Assembly: GCA_019636515.1 (NCBI GenBank)
Contig: JAHBXI010000002.1
Coordinates: 1 to 64,000 of the forward strand
Length of the DNA: 64,000 nucleotides
From: Phycisphaeraceae bacterium
GTDB lineage: Bacteria > Planctomycetota > Phycisphaerae > Phycisphaerales > UBA1924
Direction: 5' to 3'
Shown: positions 44,364 to 52,827 of the stretch, piece by piece
Layout: every line of letters starts with the position of its first letter
Position numbering within the stretch: the first letter of the stretch is position 1
Made by a program: the position numbers and the translations under genes
The notes under the pieces: model-generated
Database searches by the model: none
The model's input: only the letters and a program-made list of their open reading frames with translations
Told to the model about the DNA's origin: nothing

Positions 44364-45926
44364 TTGGGAATCTTCGGCTGGAAGAAATCGGAAGAGAAGA
44401 AGGCCGACGCCGCTCCCGCAGCGGCCGAGGCCGGCGCGCCCTCCACCGCGGGAGCCGACGGCGCCGGGGGGGGCTTCTCCCCCGAAAAGGCCGAGCGGTT
44501 CTTCAGCCACGCCAGGACCGTCCACGAGACCACCAACTACGAATACGCCATGCAGTTGTGGCTCAGCGGCCTTCGGCTGGACCCGACCAGCATGCCGGGC
44601 ATGCAGGGTTTTTTCAAGTCGGCCGCCGCCTTCCTCGACAAGGCGGGCGAGAAGGCACGGCCGAGCAAGGACGTCATCAAGCCGATTTCCTCGGGATCAC
44701 CCGTCGATCGGTACCTGACCGCGCTGCTGGAGTGGGGCATGAAGCCGCTCGATCCGGCCCCCGCCGTGCGATGCGTCGAACTGGGCGCCGGAATCGGCCT
44801 GAAGGAGCCGGTCGAGTGGATCGGCGTCCGAGCCTTCAACTGCGTGGTCAAGGACAAAAAACCCCGCAAGGACCTCCTGCTGAAACTCAAGGAAGCGGCC
44901 AACAAGTCGGGGGCCTACACCCTCGCCGTTCAGTCCGCCGAGGCCGCCCTCCGTCTGGACCCCACCGACGGCCCGCTGGCCGCCGAGATCCGCAACCTGT
45001 CCGCCCAGGAGACCATGAACAAGGGCGGCTTCGACCGCGCCGGAGAGGTCGGGGGCTTTCGCGCCAATATCAAGGACGCCGAAAAGCAGCGGATGCTCGA
45101 AGCGCAGGACTCCATCGTCAAATCCGCCGGCACCCTCGACGCCCTTATCAAGTCCGCCGAGGAAGACCACACCGCCCGACCCACGGACATCCCGGCCGCG
45201 CAGGTCTTCATCAAGCGGCTCATGGAAAGAGCGCGACCCGACGACGAGGCAAGAGCCCTCAAACTCATGGACGAGATGTACTCGATGACCAAGCAGTTCA
45301 TCTTCCGTGAGCAGGCCGGGGACCTTCGTATGCGGATTGCCCGCCGCAAGATCGTCATCCTCAAGGAAACCGCCGAGTCCCGCCCGACCGACGCCGCCGC
45401 CCAGGCCGCCTACGACAAGGCCCAGCGAGACCTGCTCGAGTACGAACTCGAGGAATTCCGGCTCCGCGTCGAGGCCTACCCCACCGACCTGGGACGCAAG
45501 TACCGCCTCGCCGAGAAGTACTTCAACCTCGGCCTGCTGGAAGAGTCGATCGCCCTTTTCCAGGAATCCCAGAACGACCCCAAACTCCGCGGGGATTCCC
45601 TCAAGTTCCTCGGACGGTCATTCCTCAAGATCGGATGGATCAACGAGGCCATCGAGACCTTCCGCAAGGCGCTCGACGGTCGCGACCTCCTCCCGGACCT
45701 TGCCCTCGAACTCCGCTACGACCTTATGCGGGCTCTCAAGGGCAAGGGCCAGCACGACCGAGACCTCGGAGCCGCCGAGGAAGCCGACAAGATCGCCTCC
45801 TCCATCGCCATCCAGCAGATCACCTACCGCGATATCCGCGCCCAGCGCGACGAACTCAAGAAACTCATCCTCGAACTTCGCTCCGGAGGGGCGCCAGCCC
45901 CCGCCGCCTCCCAGGACGGAGCCTGA
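44364..45926 (+). CDS. TPR-containing protein, unknown
   Basis: A 520-residue soluble protein. After a basic start (GIFGWKKSEEKKAD) and an Ala/Gly linker, TPR-like helices fill the chain: FFSHARTVHETTNYEYAMQLWLSGLRLDPT, SGAYTLAVQSAEAALRLDPTDGPLAAEIR, RKYRLAEKYFNLGLLEESIALFQESQ, LKFLGRSFLKIGWINEAIETFRKAL. A long coiled stretch lies near 300-380. No enzyme motif is seen; it is probably an assembly or scaffold protein. TTG 44364 is the only start that fits. It is divergent from def. Confidence 0.7.
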   Translation: MGIFGWKKSEEKKADAAPAAAEAGAPSTAGADGAGGGFSPEKAERFFSHARTVHETTNYEYAMQLWLSGLRLDPTSMPGMQGFFKSAAAFLDKAGEKARPSKDVIKPISSGSPVDRYLTALLEWGMKPLDPAPAVRCVELGAGIGLKEPVEWIGVRAFNCVVKDKKPRKDLLLKLKEAANKSGAYTLAVQSAEAALRLDPTDGPLAAEIRNLSAQETMNKGGFDRAGEVGGFRANIKDAEKQRMLEAQDSIVKSAGTLDALIKSAEEDHTARPTDIPAAQVFIKRLMERARPDDEARALKLMDEMYSMTKQFIFREQAGDLRMRIARRKIVILKETAESRPTDAAAQAAYDKAQRDLLEYELEEFRLRVEAYPTDLGRKYRLAEKYFNLGLLEESIALFQESQNDPKLRGDSLKFLGRSFLKIGWINEAIETFRKALDGRDLLPDLALELRYDLMRALKGKGQHDRDLGAAEEADKIASSIAIQQITYRDIRAQRDELKKLILELRSGGAPAPAASQDGA

Positions 45927-45999
45927 TCCCTCGGTTTCTCGCTCCGCCACCGAACCCCCGGCGTCACGCCCGCCGATTCTTTGCCACCAGAGCCGCCGC

Positions 46000-46791
46000 G
46001 TGTACCCGCCCGCAAACGACACCAGCAACGCCGCCGATGGCCGATCCGCCGAACAGGTCGTCGTCATTATCCCGGCGCGCCTCGCCTCCGCGCGATTCCC
46101 CGAGAAAGTCCTTGCCGACCGCACCGGATGGCCCCTTATCCGCCATGTCTGTGAATCCGCCCGCACGTCGCGCCGGGCCGCACGCGTGGTCGTGGCCGCC
46201 GATGACGGCCGCGTCGTCCGCGCCGTCGAGTCCTTCGGCGGCGACGCCGTCCTGACCTCGCCCTCGCACCCAAACGGCACCGCGCGGCTCGCCGAGGCCG
46301 CCCGAATCCTCGCCCTCTCCGACGAGACGATTGTCGTCAATGTCCAGGGCGACGAGCCGGAGATCGAGGGAGGACTGATCGACGCCGTGGCCGACGCCCT
46401 GCGATCCTCGGCCGCTCCCGTCGCCACCGCCGCGTCGCCGATGGCGCCGGGCGAGGACACGGCCAACCCCAACATCGTCAAAGTTGTCCTGCGATCCGAC
46501 GGGACCGCGCTGTATTTCTCACGGGCCGCCATCCCGTTCCCCAGGGACCCGACCCCCGAAGTCATGCCGCTGCGTCATGTCGGTATCTACGCGTACCGCG
46601 CTTCGTTCCTCCAAACCTACGCCTCCCTGCCGACGACCCCCCTCGAAACCACCGAGATGCTCGAACAACTCCGCATCCTTGAGCACGGGCACACGATCGC
46701 CGTCGCGATCTTCCCCGTGACCGCGGCGGGGATCGACACGCCCGACCAGTACGAGGCCTTTGTTCGCCGCTGGCGGGCAAGGTCATCGTGA
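46000..46791 (+). CDS. kdsB: 3-deoxy-manno-octulosonate cytidylyltransferase
   Basis: A 263-residue CMP-Kdo synthetase, which activates Kdo for lipopolysaccharide. The match is clear from VVIIPARLASARFPEKVLAD, VVVAADDGRV, LTSPSHPNGTARLAEA, VVNVQGDEPEI, YFSRAAIPFPRD, RHVGIYAYRASFL and LETTEMLEQLRILEHGH, ending GIDTPDQYE. GTG 46000 gives a short N-terminal tail before the first strand. It implies a Gram-negative outer membrane with Kdo-type LPS. An ABC-2 exporter follows 43 nt downstream. Confidence 0.95.
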   Translation: MYPPANDTSNAADGRSAEQVVVIIPARLASARFPEKVLADRTGWPLIRHVCESARTSRRAARVVVAADDGRVVRAVESFGGDAVLTSPSHPNGTARLAEAARILALSDETIVVNVQGDEPEIEGGLIDAVADALRSSAAPVATAASPMAPGEDTANPNIVKVVLRSDGTALYFSRAAIPFPRDPTPEVMPLRHVGIYAYRASFLQTYASLPTTPLETTEMLEQLRILEHGHTIAVAIFPVTAAGIDTPDQYEAFVRRWRARSS

Positions 46792-46834
46792 GTTCGCTCC
46801 CCGGTGAAAGGCCCCGGACGCGATTCCAAAGGAG

Positions 46835-47911
46835 ATGGACCCGACCGCCGGCGTTGCGGCCCCGGGCCGTATCGGGGAAGATGCCGCCGTGACCTCCGCC
46901 GCGATCGACCTGACGCACGTCTCCAAGACCTACGGACGCAAGGTCCGCGCCCTGCGCGACATCTCCATGCATGTCCGTCGCGGGGAGATCTTCGGGCTCC
47001 TGGGGCCCAACGGCGCGGGGAAGAGCACCCTCGTCAAGATCCTCATGACCGTGATCCGACCGACGCACGCGAAGGGCTCGGTCCTGGGCAGCCCCGTCGG
47101 AGACAAAGGCGTCCTGGCCAGGGTCGGATACCTCCCCGAGCACCACCGCTTTCCCGAGTACCTCACCGGCCGTCAGGTCATCGAGTTCTACGGCGCGATG
47201 GGAATGGTCCCGCGGCCCGACCGCCGCCGCCGCGCCGCCGAACTTCTCGAACTCGTCGGCATGACCCAGTGGGCCGACACAAGGGTCAAGGGGTACTCCA
47301 AGGGCATGCGCCAGCGCATCGGCATCGCCCAGTCCCTGGTCAACAACCCGGACCTGGTCGTACTCGACGAGCCCACCGACGGCGTCGATCCGGTCGGGCG
47401 GAGAGACATCCGCCAGGTCCTGACCCACCTCAAGTCCCAGGGAAGGACCGTCTTTCTCAACTCGCACCTCCTGAGCGAACTGGAGATGGTCTGCGACCGC
47501 GTCGCGATCCTTGTCCAGGGAGTGGTCTCCTCCCAGGGGACCATCGACGAACTCACCCACGGTCAGCAACGCTACGTGATCGAGATCGATCCCGCGAGCC
47601 GTCCGGCCGCCGCGGACGCCCTCGCAGGACTTGGGCGTGAGTGCCCGGCGCCGCCACCGCCGGGACGGCAACCCCCCGGGCTGGACCCCGCCCAGGACAC
47701 CATCACCGTCCCGACCATCGACGCCGCGGAGGTTCAGCCCGTCATCGACGCCCTCCGCCGTTTCGGCGTCATCATTCGTTCCGTCCGGCCCGTGCGCCCT
47801 TCGCTCGAGGACCTTTTCATGCAGGCGATCACCGACCCGACGACCGGGCGTGCCCTGGCGCCGGGTGCGGAGTCCTCGGGACGCAAGGCCCGTCGGGGAG
47901 CCACGGCATGA
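46835..47911 (+). CDS. ABC transporter ATP-binding protein (ABC-2 exporter)
   Basis: A 358-residue nucleotide-binding subunit. Walker A is GPNGAGKST, the Q-loop region PEHHRFPEYL, the signature YSKGMRQRIGIAQ and Walker B LVVLDEPTDGVD. After about residue 225 there is a family-specific C-terminal domain with a Pro-rich loop. Substrate unknown; export or a role in an envelope system is likely. ATG 46835 is given; GTG 46889 is an alternative. Its stop overlaps the next start (ATGA), so both subunits are coupled. Confidence 0.9.
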   Translation: MDPTAGVAAPGRIGEDAAVTSAAIDLTHVSKTYGRKVRALRDISMHVRRGEIFGLLGPNGAGKSTLVKILMTVIRPTHAKGSVLGSPVGDKGVLARVGYLPEHHRFPEYLTGRQVIEFYGAMGMVPRPDRRRRAAELLELVGMTQWADTRVKGYSKGMRQRIGIAQSLVNNPDLVVLDEPTDGVDPVGRRDIRQVLTHLKSQGRTVFLNSHLLSELEMVCDRVAILVQGVVSSQGTIDELTHGQQRYVIEIDPASRPAAADALAGLGRECPAPPPPGRQPPGLDPAQDTITVPTIDAAEVQPVIDALRRFGVIIRSVRPVRPSLEDLFMQAITDPTTGRALAPGAESSGRKARRGATA

Positions 47912-49128
47912 TGACCCAGACGCTGGCGATGTTCGTTGACGCCTACCGCGAGTTGAACGCCAAGCGGCTGTTCTGGATCTCGGTCCTGCTCTCGGGGCTG
48001 ATCGTGGCAAGCATGGCCTGCGTCGGCATCAACCAGAAGGGCATCACCGTCCTGTGGTGGGACCTCGACGTCGAGTTCATCAACACCACCGTCATCAGCA
48101 AGCCGACCTTCTACAAGATGTTCATGTTCCTCCCCGTCGGGATGTCGATCTGGCTCACGTGGGCCGCGACGATACTCGCCCTCATCTCCACCGCCTCCAT
48201 GATCCCCGACTTCATCAGTTCCGGGTCCATCGAACTCTCCCTCTCTCGGCCGATCGGGCGCCTTCGGCTCTTCCTCACCAAGTACCTCGCCGGGCTCACG
48301 TTCGTCGCGCTGCAGGTCACTGTTTTCACCGTCGCGTCGTTCGTGCTCATCGGCGTCCGCGGCGAATCGTGGGAGCCACGCCTGTTCCTGGCTATCCCGC
48401 TGGTGCTTGCCTTCTTCAGTTACCTCTTCGCGGTCTGCGTCCTGGCCGGCCTGGTCACGCGTTCCACCATCGCCTCGCTGCTCATCACCGCGCTCTTCTG
48501 GATCGCCATTTTTCTCGTCCACCTCGGCGAGTCGGGGATCGTCCTTGAACTCAGGGAGACCAGGAAACTCTCGATCGAAAGGATGGAGCGGTCCGTCCAG
48601 GTGGACCTCCCCGCCCGCATCGCCGACCTCGAACCCAGGGCCGTCGTTCCCCCCGACCCCGTCCCGACCGACGACCCCGCCCTTGACGCCAAAGCGACCC
48701 AGGAGCACGATCGAGCCGTCCGCCTTGCCAACCGTTCCCGGGAGAGACTCGACACCGCCCGCGAGGAACTCTCCCGGACGAACGAGCGCCTCGAGCAAGC
48801 CCGCCTGGAACTCCCCAGGCTCGAGCGGATCCACCGGATGTTCTACGTCGCCAAGAGCATCCTTCCCAAGACCACCGAGACCATGGGGCTGCTCGAACGC
48901 CAGATCGTCGCCATGACCGATATGCAGGGGTTCCGCGACGCGATGGTCAGTCGCGTCGAGGTCGGCGAGGAGGATCGAAGGCGCGGCGTCGATCCGTTCG
49001 AGGTCGCCAAGCGCGTTGAACGCATCCTCCGCGAACGGTCCGTGGCCTGGGTGCTTGGGACCTCCCTGGCCTTCGAGGCCGCCGTCCTGGCCATCGCCTG
49101 CTGGATCTTCTGCCGCCGCGATTTCTGA
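47908..49128 (+). CDS. ABC-2 type permease with large central helical insert
   Basis: A 406-residue permease partner of the ATPase before it. Membrane helices fill the first half (LFWISVLLSGLIVASMACVG, MSIWLTWAATILALISTASMIPDFISSGSIELSLSRPIGRLRLFLTKYLAGL, ...ASLLITALFWIAIFLVH). A soluble, charged coiled region of about 130 residues follows (LETRKLSIERMERSVQ ... ARLELPRLERIHRMFYVAKSILP), with one last helix at the C-terminus. The long insert between the last two helices is like ABC-2 proteins with an extracytoplasmic domain. Start ATG 47908 overlaps the stop of the ATPase. Confidence 0.82.
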   Translation: MMTQTLAMFVDAYRELNAKRLFWISVLLSGLIVASMACVGINQKGITVLWWDLDVEFINTTVISKPTFYKMFMFLPVGMSIWLTWAATILALISTASMIPDFISSGSIELSLSRPIGRLRLFLTKYLAGLTFVALQVTVFTVASFVLIGVRGESWEPRLFLAIPLVLAFFSYLFAVCVLAGLVTRSTIASLLITALFWIAIFLVHLGESGIVLELRETRKLSIERMERSVQVDLPARIADLEPRAVVPPDPVPTDDPALDAKATQEHDRAVRLANRSRERLDTAREELSRTNERLEQARLELPRLERIHRMFYVAKSILPKTTETMGLLERQIVAMTDMQGFRDAMVSRVEVGEEDRRRGVDPFEVAKRVERILRERSVAWVLGTSLAFEAAVLAIACWIFCRRDF

Positions 49129-49159
49129 GCCTCTCCCCGCCGTCCCGGCGCGGGCATCC

Positions 49160-49537
49160 CTACTCCAGCAGACGCCGGAACCGCGCCACGTACGCGATCG
49201 AGTGCGCCCGCCCACGGTCCACACGCGGCCCCTCGTCGTACCGCACGAAGGACATCCCCTCGTACGAGCGTCCCGACAGGTCGATCAGGGCCCCTTTCGA
49301 TGGCGGGTCCGTGATCTGATCCGTGATCGCATCGCGCAACGCCCAAAGCCCGGAGGAGGAGGAGGAGACCAGCCGTCCTCGCACCACAACCTCCAGTTCA
49401 AGCACCCCCAACGCGTACGTCTTGGGCGTGTACCCTCCGAACTCGAGGTCAGGGATCAGCAGGTGACCCTGCCGCGACCGGGCGAAGCGGTGCGGGCCCG
49501 AGCCGAACAGGTTGAGGCTCTTGAACGAACTTGCCAT
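49160..49537 (-). CDS. Small structural-looking protein of the head module (I)
   Basis: A 125-residue beta-rich protein, last gene of the head module. MASSFKSLNLFGSGPHRFARSRQGHLLIPDLEFGGYTPKTYALGVLELEVVVRGRLVSSSSSGLWALRDAITDQIT has the look of phage tail-tube or baseplate-type small proteins, but I cannot assign a family. It begins 31 nt after the upstream gene and is followed by a convergent ABC permease. Confidence 0.55.
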   Translation of the reverse strand: MASSFKSLNLFGSGPHRFARSRQGHLLIPDLEFGGYTPKTYALGVLELEVVVRGRLVSSSSSGLWALRDAITDQITDPPSKGALIDLSGRSYEGMSFVRYDEGPRVDRGRAHSIAYVARFRRLLE

Positions 49538-49568
49538 GCCAGTCCCTCCGCGTCGTCGGCCGGGGACA

Positions 49569-49985
49569 TCACGCCCCCGACGAATCCTCGATCACCGACA
49601 CCGGGTCCGAGTGCCCGTCGGGAGAGACCGCCGCCAGCGTCACCACGCGCGATATCCCACGCGACCTTGAGAACTCGTACGCCACGCGCCGTACAACCGC
49701 CACCGCGGCCACCCGCCCGGGACGGGCCTGCGAATCCGTCGGCCCCGTCAGGAACGACAGCGTGGCCTCTTCCCCGCACCGCGGGGGATCCGTGTCGTGA
49801 CCAGCCAGGCGCTGGACTACCCGGATCGCCACCGACTGCTCGGCCACGTCCACGAACACCGGGTACGACCCGCCGTCGGGACGATCGACCACCAGGCGGG
49901 TGGCCGCCCGCTCGACCGAGATCGTCTCGACACCGTCCCATCGCCGCGGGCCGAATAAAACCGATCGTGGATTGAGAAAGAGCAC
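49569..49985 (-). CDS. Small structural-looking protein of the head module (II)
   Basis: A 138-residue beta-rich protein starting MLFLNPRSVLFGPRRWDGVETISVERAATRLVVDRP, then VDVAEQSVAIRVVQRLAG and VAYEFSRSRGISRVVTLAAVSPDG. This sequence of short strands is what tail-tube or head-tail joining proteins look like, and its place after the connector-like gene agrees, but no family is recognised. It is 37 nt after the gene before it and 31 nt before the last one. Confidence 0.5.
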   Translation of the reverse strand: MLFLNPRSVLFGPRRWDGVETISVERAATRLVVDRPDGGSYPVFVDVAEQSVAIRVVQRLAGHDTDPPRCGEEATLSFLTGPTDSQARPGRVAAVAVVRRVAYEFSRSRGISRVVTLAAVSPDGHSDPVSVIEDSSGA

Positions 49986-50022
49986 CGTGGATCCTCCTTC
50001 CGGCCGCGGGGCACGCCCGGCC

Positions 50023-50682
50023 TCACTCCCGACGCAGCACCGACACGCTCATGCGCCGACGGACCTCCGCGACCCCGTCCCCGTCGGCGTCGATCTCCGC
50101 CACGGCCCTCGCCCGTTCCTGCGAGAACAGCGCCCGGTGGAACGACGCCCGGATGCCAAGCGGCGACTGTGGACCGGACGTCGCCGCCGCGGCCGACAGA
50201 GCCAGGAACAGCGTGCCGAACACTTCCACCGGGGCCAGGTCGCGCGGGTTCAGGATCATCGACTCGACAAAGCCTTTCACGGGGCTCTCCGAGGGACCCT
50301 CGCCGGGCGTCGGCGCCACGCCGAGCATCCCAAGCACCTGGCGGTGGATCATCGCGATCTGAGGCTCGAATGTCGTCACCACGACGGGCCTGGATTCCGC
50401 CGGCGTGACGGGGATCGCAAAGTCGAGCGGGCTTGCCCGCAGCCGAGAGACCACCAGTTCGTTCCCGCCGATGCGGTCGATCACCTCGTACGACGCCCCG
50501 TCCACGACGACCACGTGCCCGGCGCGCACGTCGCCGTCGTTGAAGTCCGTGTCCGATTCGTGGAGCGTGAGCGTCGTGTTCAGGGCGCTGCCCGTCCCCC
50601 GGCACAGGCGCTGCCCGACCCATTGAACGTCGCGGAACAGGTTCGGCTCGACGGCCAGGAGGTCTCGATCGGTGATGAACAT
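50023..50682 (-). CDS. Head-to-tail connector-like protein
   Basis: A 219-residue protein directly after the capsid gene. It begins MFITDRDLLAVEPNLFRDVQWVGQRLCRGTGSALNTTLTLHESDTDFNDGDVRAGHVVVVDGASYEVIDRIGGNELVVSRLR, a beta-rich domain, then a helix-rich section with AMIHRQVLGMLGV and AALSAAAATSGP. Position and the start suggest a head-completion or connector protein. Role inferred from context; the sequence family is not recognised. A strong hairpin lies between it and the capsid gene. Confidence 0.5.
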   Translation of the reverse strand: MFITDRDLLAVEPNLFRDVQWVGQRLCRGTGSALNTTLTLHESDTDFNDGDVRAGHVVVVDGASYEVIDRIGGNELVVSRLRASPLDFAIPVTPAESRPVVVTTFEPQIAMIHRQVLGMLGVAPTPGEGPSESPVKGFVESMILNPRDLAPVEVFGTLFLALSAAAATSGPQSPLGIRASFHRALFSQERARAVAEIDADGDGVAEVRRRMSVSVLRRE

Positions 50683-50788
50683 GCGGCGTCCTTCCGCGGC
50701 ACGCGGCCGCGCCCGTGGTCGATGTCCGGTGAATGCAATCCTCCCCGCGCGGCTCGCGCCACGCGGGAAGGCCCCGCCGCCGTGTCCC

Positions 50789-50810
50789 GCCGGCCGCGCT
50801 CGCGGCCGGC
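50789..50810 (-). terminator. Strong hairpin after the capsid gene
   Basis: A perfect 9-bp stem (GCCGGCCGC with GCGGCCGGC) around a 4-nt loop in the 195-nt gap after the major capsid gene. No T-run follows on the minus strand, so it may attenuate or stabilise the mRNA rather than end it. Confidence 0.35.
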
Positions 50811-50877
50811 TTCTGCCGTGGGCGGCGTGCTCGGAGGAGAGAGAAGCCGTTGACCCCAGGCCCGCCGTGCCCGGTGG

Positions 50878-52047
50878 TCAGGACGTCGAAAGACCCCTGA
50901 GGATCCCGTGCGCGTTCTCGTTGCGGAACTCGGCCGTGTACTCACCCACCACCATCCCCGCGATGGCGTCCCCGGTCGTCGCCAGCGGCTTGTAGTGGAA
51001 ACTCCGCCCGGCCAGCGGGAGCACCTCGATCCGTGAACTGTCCAGCAGGATCACCGAGTCCGGCGGTGCCCAGCGGGATACGACGACCCGGCAGACCCCG
51101 TAATCGCTCTCGTAGACGCCCACCAGGTCGCGCACGCGCGTTTCATGCGGGGCGTACGTCCTCTGGGACGTGATGAACGAGTTGATCCGCCGCTTCTGCA
51201 CGCCCCCGCACAGGATCGTGTCCACCTGCCCGCTGGACTGCTCCCAGATCAGCCGAAGCGCCGTGTTCAGCAGCGTCTCGGTCAGGTCGTTGCCCGAGCC
51301 GCCACCCGAAGGAAAGCCGCCAACCCCGGGGGTGAACGCGTTGCTCGCGATCTGGCGGACGATCCCGTTCATCGTCCGCCGAACCGTGGACGAACCGACC
51401 TGCCCGGCCGACGGCGCGGTCCCGTTGATCACGCAGTTCTCAAGGTCACGGAGCAACTCACGCATCCGCTCCTGCTTCTGGTGGTCCACCTCGTCCCGCA
51501 CCCCGTGGTGGCGGGCCGCCTGGTTGCTCCCGCTCACGTTCACCGACGCCGTGAAGATCTGCGTGTAGTTCATCCGCCGCGCGCGGCTTGTGCTCCGGGC
51601 CGCGGGAGCGTCGGCGCCCTCGAGCGCCGCGTTCCCCAGGATCGTCAGCCGCATGTTGTCCGCCAGTGTGTGCTTGGGCGTACCCCCATACCCGCGCACC
51701 ACCGTCAGCACGTGCCCCGACACCACCGTCACGAACATGACCTCACGAGAGTCACCCGGCCGTACCTGGTCCCCCACCTGGAAGCGGGGGCCGTGGTCCA
51801 CCGTGATCGACGTGGCGTTCTGCGCGTCGGGAGTGAACGTGGTCTGGTTGACCTGGTCCGTGTTGGGCAGCAGCGAGTCTTCCAGCCATTCGTGTACCGT
51901 GCTCGCCGCCGGTCGCTTGGGATCGCCCAGCCAGTCCAGCAGCGGCGTCTCGTACGGACTCACGATCCCGATAATGTCCGACACGTCCTCCACGATCTCC
52001 GGCAGCGTCTCCCCCGAGTCGTACGTTGCCTTTCCCGAAAATGCCAT
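50878..52047 (-). CDS. Major capsid protein, SU10/DUF5309 type
   Basis: A 389-residue protein that matches DUF5309, the family of the phage SU10-type major capsid protein (HK97-like fold). It starts AFSGKATYDSGETLPEIVEDVSDIIGIVSPYETPLLDWLGDP, then NYTQIFTASVNVSGSNQAARHHGVRDEVDHQKQERMRELLRDLENCVINGTA (the long helix), and ends in the repeat-rich DTILCGGVQKRRINSFITSQRTY...LGILRG-like segment (GVCRVVVSRWAPPDSVILLDSSRIEVLPLAGRSFHYKPLATTGDAIAGMVVGEYTAEFRNENAHGILRGL). It keeps the whole length and no stop. It sits after a scaffold-like gene and before a connector-like gene. Confidence 0.88.
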   Translation of the reverse strand: MAFSGKATYDSGETLPEIVEDVSDIIGIVSPYETPLLDWLGDPKRPAASTVHEWLEDSLLPNTDQVNQTTFTPDAQNATSITVDHGPRFQVGDQVRPGDSREVMFVTVVSGHVLTVVRGYGGTPKHTLADNMRLTILGNAALEGADAPAARSTSRARRMNYTQIFTASVNVSGSNQAARHHGVRDEVDHQKQERMRELLRDLENCVINGTAPSAGQVGSSTVRRTMNGIVRQIASNAFTPGVGGFPSGGGSGNDLTETLLNTALRLIWEQSSGQVDTILCGGVQKRRINSFITSQRTYAPHETRVRDLVGVYESDYGVCRVVVSRWAPPDSVILLDSSRIEVLPLAGRSFHYKPLATTGDAIAGMVVGEYTAEFRNENAHGILRGLSTS

Positions 52048-52171
52048 GATGACCTCCTTCGCGGGACAGGCGCCCGCGCCATGCCGTTCCCCGTTCCTTC
52101 AGCCGATCGGCCCCGCTGGCCGATGCCCCAGGCCCTTTCCATCAGGTCCGCGCTCCCGCCGTGCCCGCCCT

Positions 52172-52741
52172 TTACGGCTCTCCACGCCGGGCACGCAGGT
52201 ACTTCATCAGAAGCCGGCGATCCCCCGTCTCTCGGGCCAGCGTCGCGATATCCCCCGTGGTCTCCCGGCTCTCGGCCGCGGGGCTCATCGACCACGGCCG
52301 TACACGGCGCGGCGGCGGGTCGCCATCGAACAGGACCGGCTTGCGCCGGCGAACCTCGGCGACCGCCGACGCGACGTCGGACGTCGGTGTTCGCTCCAGT
52401 TCCCGCTCAACCAGCAGGGAGACGGATTCGGTCTCGATCGCGCCCGCCCGGGTCAGTTCCCGGTCGATCTCCGATCGACGCTCGCTCTCGCCCAGCCTCC
52501 GCCGGACATCGGCGATGGCGGCGGTGGCGACGGCAAGTTCCTGCTCCAGTTGGGACGCCCGTTCCTCGGCCGCCAGGGCGCGAGTCCGCCAGTCGGTCCC
52601 GTCGGGCGTACCGTCGCCGCGTGCCGCCGCCGGGGCCTCGGGCGATGACTCGCCCGACCCTGGCGTGGTGATGCCGCGGGCGCCGGGTTCGCCCGCTCCG
52701 TGGTCCGGGTCGCCAAGATCAGGTCCTGGAAGTGATGGCAT
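52172..52741 (-). CDS. Scaffold-like coiled-coil protein
   Basis: A 189-residue protein, disordered and Gly/Pro/Asp rich at the N-terminus, then a coiled coil (WRTRALAAEERASQLEQELAVATAAIADVRRRLGESERRSEIDRELTRAGAIETESVSLLVEREL) and a basic, Arg-rich C-terminus ending LMKYLRARRGEP. Size, charge layout and position between portal and capsid genes fit a phage scaffolding protein. This is inference from position and shape; no family is recognised. Confidence 0.6.
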   Translation of the reverse strand: MPSLPGPDLGDPDHGAGEPGARGITTPGSGESSPEAPAAARGDGTPDGTDWRTRALAAEERASQLEQELAVATAAIADVRRRLGESERRSEIDRELTRAGAIETESVSLLVERELERTPTSDVASAVAEVRRRKPVLFDGDPPPRRVRPWSMSPAAESRETTGDIATLARETGDRRLLMKYLRARRGEP

Positions 52742-52827
52742 GAATGTTCTCCTTGTTCGTGAGATGTCGATGATGCCGGCGGGGGCGTTGATTGCTCACG
52801 CGGTCCGGCGGGTCGCGACGCCGGCGG

